DNA of 64,000 bases from Chrysemys picta bellii (lineage: Eukaryota; Chordata; Testudines; Emydidae), in NCBI RefSeq assembly GCF_011386835.1, contig NC_088794.1:89760009-89824008 (forward strand). Reading direction: 5' to 3'. The notes below the pieces were generated by a model. It made no database searches. It was given only the letters and a program-made list of their open reading frames with translations, and was not told the DNA's origin. A program made the translations under genes and the position numbers. Of the stretch, positions 56,251-64,000 are shown piece after piece; position 1 is the first letter of the stretch; every line of letters begins with the position of its first letter.

Positions 56251-59079
56251 CTCACCAGAAACAAGGTCACTTTAAAACACATTACTAAAGCACAACAGAA
56301 GAACTTCCCTTGATATTTTAAAAAACACTTTTTACGTGAGCTTTGGAAGTTGGCTTTAGTGGAACTTCCTCTCTTAACATTTTGTCACATTCCTAATGTT
56401 TGTTACGTGAATTGCATATTTTGTTGTTGACTCCACCATCAGTTTTCTGTATGCTTGCATTTTCTGTGTAAATCTGAATAGTTTTTTTCTTATTTGTTGA
56501 AACCATTTTTTTTTCAAGTTTGACAGTTCATTTACTTTTTAAGTAACAGAAATTTAATCTTTGCTGGAATATATTCTGTTACAGGACATACTGTCTACTA
56601 TATTGTCTCTTTTCAGAGCTTTTTAGAAGATTATATGGGTTTCTATGTTTATAGAGAAAAGAGTATTGTGAAATGGAATGAAGCATTTCAGCGTACTGTA
56701 CAAGGACTGTACAGAGTGGACTCATATTTTAATTCCACCTTACTATTGGAATAGGTGTGAGGAATGTAGAGTTGGAGTGACTAGGATTCAGTCAAGTTGG
56801 TTTGCTGCTTCTTTTGATTCAATCTAATACTGAGGTACCATAATCAAAACTTGCCGGTTAATTCTTACTTCACACACTTGTACATTATGGTCACTGGAAA
56901 CCTCCAATGTGGATATTGAGCTTACGAATATGATCAATTTATTCAAATGGGCATTGTGGAGGTTATGGTGCTCAAATTATTTACCTTGAATGTGCATTTC
57001 TTTTAAAAATGAACTCTTGATCCTGAAAAAGTGTTTCCTTAACATTTTTATCAATATTGCAGCCACAATTTAAATTCTTTTACTGAGTAGCTATGACTTG
57101 GATTGGATTTCTTTGTGTTTGCGCAACTGTATATTGATTTATCTCTCCTCTCTGTCTGCCTCTGTCTGTTTCTTGCTTGCAAGAAGAGAATTGAAATGTG
57201 CAAAAATCTAAGGAATATGATTATTTGGGTGACTCATTCATTTACCTAACAAGTGACTGAGATAGATTCCATAGTACAGACACTATATGACTTTAAAGGG
57301 ATCCTGGTAATTTGACAATCACATGGCCTGGATATACAACAGAGATAGTGATTTGTGGGTGTCTCATTTACTAGATGTCCAACTTGTAACACGTTGAAAG
57401 GACCTGATTTTCAAAGACTGGGCGCTCAGCGGTCAGCACCTAAAAACTGAGGTACCAAAATTGCTACTCACTTCTGAAAATCTTGGTTAAAACACTTTAA
57501 GAACAAATCCTTGTATATGTTACAGATAAGTCCTTAACTCATTAACACTGAAAACTATAATCTAATTTTGCTTTTAGCTGTTTACATTACTGCTTATCTT
57601 AATTTTTCTTCTTTTGGACTCTAACATTAATTAGGTATTTCATCATGGTTTATAGTTATTTTCTCATAAATGTTGTGTTAAATGTGGAAGGCAGATGTTG
57701 ATTGGGGTGGTGGGGAAGTAAGTTTCCATTTATATTGTTTAAAAAAAAAATTCATGGAAACACATTTGTGTTGATTCTAAAAGTTTAATTTTAGAAATCC
57801 TTAAATTTAGGCCGTATTTGATGGTATGACGAAGTAAAAATTCAGTACTTTGGTCGCTCATAAGTTTGGAACAGGTATACAGGTAAACTGGAGAGAGAAT
57901 GCTTTGTTTATAAAAAAAAAAATCAGAACAACTCTGAATGCATTATTTTCTTTCCTGAAATTGAATAAATGCTGATATGAAATCTCCCTCCCCCCCATTT
58001 GCAGCTATACCTCTGGCTGTTCCTGCCATATCATTCCTTCCTCGGGAGGGGTTAAATTCCATTCTTTAATGTGAATGAGAGGAATGTTGGAACAGAAGAA
58101 ATTAAAAGAAAATACCTTTGTTTTGTCTTGAAAATATATCAAATTTTAACTAAATTGTGGGGTCTTTATTTCTTTCCTTTTATTAGTACAAGTAGAGTCC
58201 CATAAGCAGAGCATCTGGATTTGATTTTAAACTCTTAATGATTTACATTTTTTTCAGTTCATGCATGTTATCTCTGAACTTTCTAAAACTAAACCCAAAC
58301 CACAGCTACCCTCCTCCTTGTTTCCCCCTCCCCCCAAGACCCTCATCTCCAGATGAGGATGGAGGGTAGGAAGACTTTTCAAGTTAGAAGGGGTTTTTTA
58401 TTTTGTTTTGTTTAAAACAACAATAATACAATTGTCAGTCACACAATCTTTCACCCCCACTGACTGTAAGAGTAAAATTTTCAGCTGGCCTAAAATCAGT
58501 TCCCAATTTTGTGCCTACAAAAATATTTACAAACTTGTGCAGAGAATTCAAATAGATGACTATCCAGTTAACTGTCTTGAACACACAATATAAGAAGCTG
58601 TTGCTCAAAATATAGTCCTTGCTGATACTTTTCAGTGGATTGTAGACTTAGTTTAACAGTCACCATTTGTGTTTCTGATCTTGATGGTGAATGTAAGGTT
58701 GAGCTGAATGGGGGACATAGTTGTGAAGATTTCATTATGCCCTCAAGTCAAATGAATGGAAACGTATCACATTTTTGGGGCACTACAGAGTAACCTGTAC
58801 TGATTTTACAGTGAGAAATTAATAAAAATGAAAAAGTAGGAATCGCGTTCAGGAAGAACTTTTGGAAACTTTGAGTATAATTAAAGATGAAAAAAATTGA
58901 GTTATTTTAGATTTCCTAATGGGGATGGAAGCACATATGGGCCATAGAACAGCTCTTTAAATGTATTGGGGCTGGTTTGAATGTACTGGGGCTACTCCAC
59001 GCAACATTTAGGACAGACTTCAAAAAATTGATATGTGAATTTTCTAGTTTAGGCACAAAAATCTACTTGCCAAGGGCGA
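56251..59079. other. Non-coding, with one palindromic repeat
   Basis: AT-rich unique-looking sequence without a credible gene. A palindromic repeat at 57405-57490 is listed separately. Confidence 0.3.
57405..57490. repeat. Palindromic 'GATTTTCAAAGA' MITE-like repeat
   Basis: 'cctgattttcaaagactggg' at the left and 'ctcacttctgaaaatcttgg' at the right are inverted ends around 'cgctcagcggtcagcaccta'. Strongly diverged. Confidence 0.5.
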
Positions 59080-59560
59080 CGAGTTGTATGGGTCCGTGGT
59101 GCCCGGGCTCCAGCAATATTCAGGGCCCTGCTCCACAAATATTTGGGGCTGGGTCTCTCCCCCACCCTGCCTGCCACCCCCACGCGCCTCCCCCGAATGT
59201 CCCCTGGCCTGCACCTGCTGCCCCCGCACACCTCCCCGGGTCCGGAGCGTCCCTGCCTCTCCCCTGCAGCTCAATGCTGATTCAGCTGTGCTGGCTCCCG
59301 GCATCAACTGCTGCCATAGGGTCCTAGTGCCCCCATTCACTAGTGGCAGGGTAGGCTGCCCTTACCCTGCCCTTCCACCGGACCCTTCCCTTTTCCGGCG
59401 GGACCCTCCCCCAGCACAGGGCCCTCCCCCGCCCGCAGTCACCACTCCTGCCCCATGCTGGGCAAGGGACAGCCCCATCTCCCACTCCCAGTGAGGCTAC
59501 AGTGTGGAACAGCAGCAGGGAAGGAGGCGCACATGTGGTGGCAGCCTCCCCTCCCCCAGC

Positions 59561-59944
59561 CATAGGTGCAGACTCCGTGGGTTCTCCGGGGCTGGAATAC
59601 CCACGGGGAAAAATTGGTGGGTGCTCAGCACCCACAGGCAGCTCCCTGCGCCCCCCCCCGCCCAGCTCACCTCTGCTCCACCTCCTCCCCTGAGCACCCC
59701 ATGTGCCCACTTCCCCCCCTAGCTCCCAGAACTTGCTCTGATAAACAGCTGTTTTGCACGGCTGAGAGGGAGGGGGAACGCGGCGTACTCAGGGAAGAGG
59801 CGGTGCCAGGACGGGGATTTGGGGAAGGGGTCCAATAGGGGCAGGGAGGGGGCAGAGTTGGGGCAGGGACTTTGGGGAAGGGGTTGGAATGGGGGCGGGG
59901 GTGGGGCGAGCTCCCACCGGTGCCAGGGAAAGTTGGCGCCTATG
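59561..59944. mobile_element. hAT-like MITE
   Basis: The left end is CATAGGTGCAGACTCCGTGG. The right end on the minus strand is CATAGGCGCCAACTTTCCCT. 'gtgggtgctcagcacccaca' (59618) is a short palindrome inside. Flanking 8-mers agree at five of eight positions only. Confidence 0.6.
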
Positions 59945-60139
59945 CCCCTGACACCCACCACAGGAGAGGCGAGGGGCCCTCGTGGACCTGAGGGGCTTAG
60001 GACCATGTGCAGTGACAGTGGTGTGGGGTGAGTGTGCTGCTAGAGGGGCCTCTCCCCCAGAGCTCACTGCTGCTGGCGGGGAGAGGGTTGGGGGGAGTCC
60101 TCCTCTCTGGCCCCAGCCCCGGGGCAGCCTGCCGGGACC

Positions 60140-60316
60140 CAGGAGTGCCGCCAGCTTTTCTGCCGCCCTAGGCGGCGGAAGGTCCCGCCCCGAAATGCCG
60201 CCCCCTACAGAGGCGGTGGAAGGTCCCGCCGTCGAAATTCCGCCGCGGTCGCCGCCCCCCAAATTGTAGTGCCCTAGGCGACTGCCTAGGTCGCCTAATG
60301 GGTTGCGCCGGCCCTG
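60140..60316. mobile_element. hAT MITE of 177 bp
   Basis: The left end is CAGGAGTGCCGCCAGC. The right end on the minus strand is CAGGGCCGGCGCAACC, the same terminus style as 18593. Flanking 8-mers CCGGGACC (60132-60139) and CCTGGACC (60317-60324) differ by one base. Inside, 'ggcggcggaaggtcccgcc' and 'aggcggtggaaggtcccgcc' are tandem units. Confidence 0.72.
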
Positions 60317-60319
60317 CCT

Positions 60320-61210
60320 GGACCCCAAACTCATCCCCAGCCAGAGCCCTCACCCCCTTGCTCCCCAAACCTCTACCCTAGCCCTGAGCCTCTCCAACAC
60401 CCCAAACCCCTCAGCCCCAGACAGAGCCCTCACACCCCCGGCACCTCTACTCTCTGCCCTAGCCGTGAGCCTTTCCCACACTCCAAACCCTGCATCCCCA
60501 GCCAGAGCTCTCATCCTCCCACCCCAGCCAGAGCCCACATCCCCCTGCACCCCAACCCTCTGCCCCCGTCCTGAGCCCCCTCCTGCATCATGAACCCCTC
60601 ACCCCACATCCCAACCCTCTGCCCTAGCCCTGAGCTTTCTCCCACACCCCAAACCCCTCATCTCCAGCCCCACCCCACAGCCCTTCCCCCGAACCCCTTC
60701 CCTCCGCATCCCCTCCCATCCCCAAACTCCCTCTGAGAGCCTACACTCCCTCCCATCCCCAAGCTCCCTTCCAGAGCTTGCACCCCTCACCCCCTTCTGC
60801 ACACCCACCCCCAGCCCGGAGCCTGTACCCAAACTCTGTCCCAGAGCCTGCACCCCCCCTTCCCACACACCCTCTCCTGCCCCCAAACTCCCTCCCAGAG
60901 CCTGCACCCCAGCCCTCCGCACTCCCTTCCGGAGCCTGCACCCAAACTCCATCCTAAAGCCTGCATCACCCACCCCCTGCCCCAGCCCAGAGCCCGCACC
61001 CAGCACCCAAACTCCATCCCAAAGCCTGCACCCCAGACCCCCTCCCAGAGCTCAGCCTCTCACCCCTTCTGCACCCAAACTCCCTCCCAGAGCCTGCACA
61101 CTGCATTCCTCTTGCACCCCAATCCCCTGCCCCAGCCGAGGGCCTGCACCCCAGACCTCCTCCCCAGACCTTCTCCCCCAACCCAAACTCCCTCCCAGAG
61201 CCTTAGGCAG
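60320..61210. repeat. Degenerate C-rich minisatellite
   Basis: Variants of 'ccctagccctgagc(c/t)t(c/t)tcc' and 'caaactccctcccagagcct' repeat with loose periodicity of roughly 35-60 bases. Confidence 0.8.
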
Positions 61211-61254
61211 GTGGGGGCGGGGGCGGGTTTTAGGCACCACCAAAATTTCTACAA

Positions 61255-61375
61255 ACCTGTCACCTCTGCTACTTGCCTACACTTCACTGTGACAATTGTA
61301 AGCTCTTTGGGGAGTTTGTTTCTTGTGATTAGCACATTTTGTTGCTGAAATCCCAATATAATAAAATTGTATTTT
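61255..61375 (+). mobile_element. 3' tail of an old CR1/L3-type LINE
   Basis: 'acaattgtaagctctttggg' and 'gattagcacattttgttgct', ending 'caatataataaaattg', follow the L3-like LINE 3' end also seen at 50640. Confidence 0.55.
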
Positions 61376-61524
61376 ATTTTACTTATCAACAAGATTATTG
61401 CTCCGCATGAATGAATAGAACTTTGCAAGGCTGATACAGGACATGGATGAGCAGATGACTGTAATATTATTCGTAGTATTCTTTTTATTTATTTATTATT
61501 ATTATTTTGTTTAATTTGAGGAGC

Positions 61525-61670
61525 AACACAATCTAGAGAAATGAGCTCAGGACTTGGAAACAGGAACATCTGAATCCTATTCCTGGCATTGCTACTGACT
61601 CATTGTAAAACCTTGAGAAAGTCATTTCACTTCTTTGTATCTCATTTTGTCCATCTATATATGCAGTGCT
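61525..61670 (+). mobile_element. MIR/CORE-SINE
   Basis: 'ctgaatcctattcctggcat', 'ttgagaaagtcatttcactt' and 'ctttgtatctcattttgtcc' followed by 'atctatatatg' match MIR body and 3' part in sense orientation. Confidence 0.7.
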
Positions 61671-61685
61671 GCCTAAAGGTTAAAT

Positions 61686-61806
61686 TAGGCCCCGATCTTG
61701 CAAATACTTATACAAGTGCTTAACTTCTTAAGCTTCTGAGCAGTCCCATTGACTTCAGTGGGACTACGCACAGGAGCATAAATTATACGTGTGTTTGGAG
61801 GACTGG
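61686..61806. repeat. Palindromic MITE-like repeat
   Basis: The centre 'agtcccattgacttcagtgg-gact' is a near-perfect palindrome. Outer arms 'gatcttgcaaatacttatac' and 'attatacgtgtgtttggagg' are diverged inverted copies. Same type as 29068 and 62930-63050. Confidence 0.7.
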
Positions 61807-63465
61807 ACCATTAATTTGTACAATATAATTGTGAAGCTGTAAGATATCAAGGGCTAAGTAATATGATCTTTAAGAATATCTCAGGGAGGAAATAATTTAA
61901 ACCCACATTAGCCAAAACCTGTTCAACCTCATGTTAAACATAAATAGGTGATAATGCTGTTAGAAATCCATGGTAGAGTATAACTGTTAACATTTCCTGC
62001 TTTCTGTGTTATCGTTTGGTTCTTGTAGTGCTTGAAAAATAGCTGATGAGCTCAATGACCCAATGTCTTTTTATCATTACAGGATAGAGAACATAGTTTT
62101 ATTCATATTATTATATTTTTTTAAGTTAAAAATACATATTCTGAAAAGCTGGTGAAAGCTAATAGAAAACTTAAAAAAAGTTTTGCAGATCACTACCACC
62201 ACTCATACACTGAAGGCTTTCTAATAAATTAACCCAAATGTTTTTCTTCCTATTCCTTAAACTTTGCTTTTTAGATACACCAGCTGCTGAGAACAGAGGG
62301 TTGTATAACTTTATTTTCTTTAAAATAGTGGTATCACATATCCCATGGACATGTTAATTACTGACTGCAATCTGATTGTTCCTAGTCTGTGAGCCTCCCT
62401 GCCCCACTCTTCACATATATATTCACACTCTGGGCTGGGAGGTAGTAATGCAACAGCTTTCTCACAACAATGTAGTAGCTTTAACCAAATCAATATAGTA
62501 ATGTACAAATAAACTGCATATGTGAGAGTGAGGAAATAGTATTTGTATTTTTTAGCATGCAAGTAACAGTGATGTCAGCATACAGCAGAGCTTGGGTCCC
62601 TCTCAGTCTCTTTTTTTTCCCACAAAGGAAAGTGGGGAGCTGGTAAGAACTGTGGTTTTTATTTTAAAAAATTATGAAAACATGGATTTTGACAAATAAA
62701 ATAGAGGTGGATCCTCAGACTGAACTTCATAAGCTAAGTAAGAGTACCAACTTGAAAAAACTTTGCAGGTCAATTTTGATATTTATAGGGGTAGTTTAGT
62801 AACTTGTGACTACTGAACTAATAATTTTCCCGTACAGCACAGCTATTGTGGTAAATGCAAGAGCTTGCAAACTGATATCTATGTTCCAGAGCTAATTGTC
62901 TTGATGGAGAATGTTGACTTAAATACAGATGTCTGAGGCCCCAGTGCTGTAAATGCTTAGGCACCTGTATAATTATACTTGTATCAATAGTCTACTAACA
63001 CAAGTTACATATGTACCTAAGATTTTGGAGGATCGTGGCCTAAGCCAACAACTTTGATTTCCTGTTAATCAGACATCTGTGTATTGCTTTTGCCTAAGAA
63101 TATAAGGGGGAGGGGGAAAGCACAAATAATTTTATATAAAAACCAGGAGTAAGTGAGTGGTTTGCTCTCTATATCATTCTTTGAGTGGTCATGATACAGG
63201 TAAATGAATGTCTTCTAGAAACATTTGAACTACTCTGCCCCTCTCATGAAGAGCTGGTGAGGAGCACTCTAGACTGCTAATGTTGATTTCAGTTAGCCTT
63301 GGAAGTGCTACAGAGGGCATAGCTGCACCGATGCAGCGTTTTAAATGTAGACCTCCCCTCAGGCTTGAAATCTGGGTGTCCGCCTTCTGTCTGTGCCCAT
63401 GCACTCAGGCTGTATCCAAGTCTTGCTGCCTTTACATATATGTTTCAAAGATTCAGTATAACATT
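61807..63465. other. Non-coding, one probable palindromic repeat at 62930-63050
   Basis: AT-rich. 62930-63050 ('ccccagtgctgtaaatgctt' ... 'gattttggaggatcgtggcc') looks like a diverged copy of the repeat at 61686. No gene recognised. Confidence 0.35.
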
Positions 63466-63575
63466 TTCAAAAACTTTTGTAAGACCCATTTTCAAAAGTG
63501 ATTTAGAAACCTAAGTCTCATTGAAAGTCAACTGGACTTAATGCCTTAACTGTTTACATCTCACTTATGAAAATG
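63466..63575. repeat. Palindromic 'CATTTTCAAAAGTGA' MITE-like repeat
   Basis: 'ccattttcaaaagtgattta' at the left and 'catctcacttatgaaaatgg' at the right are inverted ends. The centre is 'cctaagtctcattgaaagtc'. Confidence 0.7.
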
Positions 63576-63609
63576 GAAGTGTCGTGGTTTTCAGGTTAGC
63601 TGTGTGTAT

Positions 63610-64000
63610 GACCTCTCAGTCTCTTATGGACAGGGAGGAAGTGGTAGGTGAGGTATATCTTGACTTTAGTAAGGCTTTTGATGCTGTCTCGCATGACCTT
63701 CTCATAAACAAACTCAGGAAATACAACCTAGATGGAGCTACTATAAAGTGGGTGCATAACTGGTAGGAAAACTGTCCCCAGAGAGTAGTTTTATAAGTGG
63801 TCCACAGTCAAACTGGAAGGGCATATCGAGTGGGGTCCTACAGGGAACAATTCTGGGTCCGGTTTTGTTCGATCTCTTCATCAGTGATTTAGATAATGGC
63901 ATAGAGAGTACACTTAGAAAGTTTGCAGACAATACCACGCTGGGAGGGGTAACAAGTGCTTTGGAGGATAGGATTAAAATTCAAAATGATCTGGACGTAC
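63610..64000 (+). pseudogene. CR1 ORF2 reverse-transcriptase fragment, cut by window end
   Basis: The frame reads GEVYLDFSKAFDAVSHDLLI NKLRKYNLDGATIKWVHNW to a stop near 63764. After slips come GTILGPVLFDLFISDLDNGI and KFADNTTLGGVTSALEDRIK up to the edge. DFSKAFD is the first RT aspartate motif and FADN stands where F-A-D-D is expected (the second aspartate is N at 63931-63933). The copy is 5'-truncated near 63610 and continues beyond 64000. Confidence 0.9.

Larger units (their letters stand above)
59080..61240. repeat. GC-rich composite block with two small hAT MITEs
   Basis: The block is C-rich on the plus strand and breaks sharply from its AT-rich flanks. It includes the elements 59561-59944 and 60140-60316 and a degenerate minisatellite at 60320-61210. 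Outer limits suggest a larger host element ('aggcacaaaaatctacttgc' at 59052 and, inverted, 'ggcaccaccaaaatttctac' at 61234) but this is not certain. Many overlapping open frames on both strands are composition artefacts. Confidence 0.55.

Noticed and set aside
59044..61243. Many overlapping open frames of 60-180 codons on both strands
   Set aside because: All fall in a GC-rich composite repeat block with minisatellites. No domain or codon preference supports any of them.
1..64000. CRISPR arrays, bacterial promoters, operons and toxin-antitoxin pairs
   Set aside because: The sequence is vertebrate nuclear DNA. No regularly spaced short repeats or compact gene clusters are present.

Overview
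The window reads as vertebrate nuclear DNA, most likely from a cryptodiran turtle. It is AT-rich and has no prokaryote-like gene organisation. It is dense with interspersed repeats whose combination I associate with turtles: tRNA-headed SINEs of the turtle Pol III/CryI type, CR1 LINEs, MIR/CORE-SINE relics, and many hAT, PIF-Harbinger and Tc1/mariner-Tigger elements. I found no host protein gene, rRNA, tRNA gene, CRISPR array or bacterial-type operon that I can defend. Every recognisable coding sequence is a broken gene of a mobile element. The window is either intergenic or lies inside very large introns. A few stop-free stretches behind splice-acceptor-like sequences are reported as low-confidence exon candidates.

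Layout. 1-5.8 kb: a Tigger-like MITE end and a decayed hAT transposase. 5.8-8.5 kb: a SINE and a nearly complete hAT element with a perfect 8-bp target duplication. 11.6-14 kb: MIR relics, a CR1 endonuclease-region fragment and a Tigger-type MITE with a GC-rich core. 15-16.7 kb: two terminal fragments of a tyrosine-recombinase (DIRS/Ngaro-like) retroelement and a second copy of the Tigger-type MITE. 18.1-19.3 kb: a mosaic of Tigger, hAT and Harbinger MITEs inside a split SINE-like repeat. 26.2-28.7 kb: a hAT MITE containing an internally deleted CR1. 29.1-31.6 kb: a 1-kb Tigger MITE inside a palindromic repeat, then an internally deleted relative of the 6-kb hAT element. 36.8-37.8 kb: a hAT MITE nested in another, both with perfect 8-bp duplications. 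39 kb: a Harbinger MITE. 43.3-46.9 kb: a two-gene PIF-Harbinger transposon inserted in a SINE-like repeat. 48-52.9 kb: hAT MITEs and a SINE with an inverted tail. 53.2-55.2 kb: a CR1 interrupted by a solo LTR. 59.1-61.3 kb: a GC-rich block with small hAT MITEs. 63.6-64 kb: a plus-strand CR1 that runs off the window end.

The DNA-transposon families came in successive waves. Several insertions give relative ages: the solo LTR is younger than its CR1, the Harbinger is younger than its SINE-like host, and the inner hAT at 37.1 kb is younger than the outer one. Nothing looks currently active: the Harbinger transposase has lost two of its three catalytic acidic residues, and the hAT and CR1 reading frames are shifted or truncated. 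I did not find a convincing undescribed gene system. The most interesting items are structural: the tyrosine-recombinase element ends with hairpins and direct repeats, the fold-back SINE, the nested hATs, and the GC-rich minisatellite cores that several DNA-transposon families carry.
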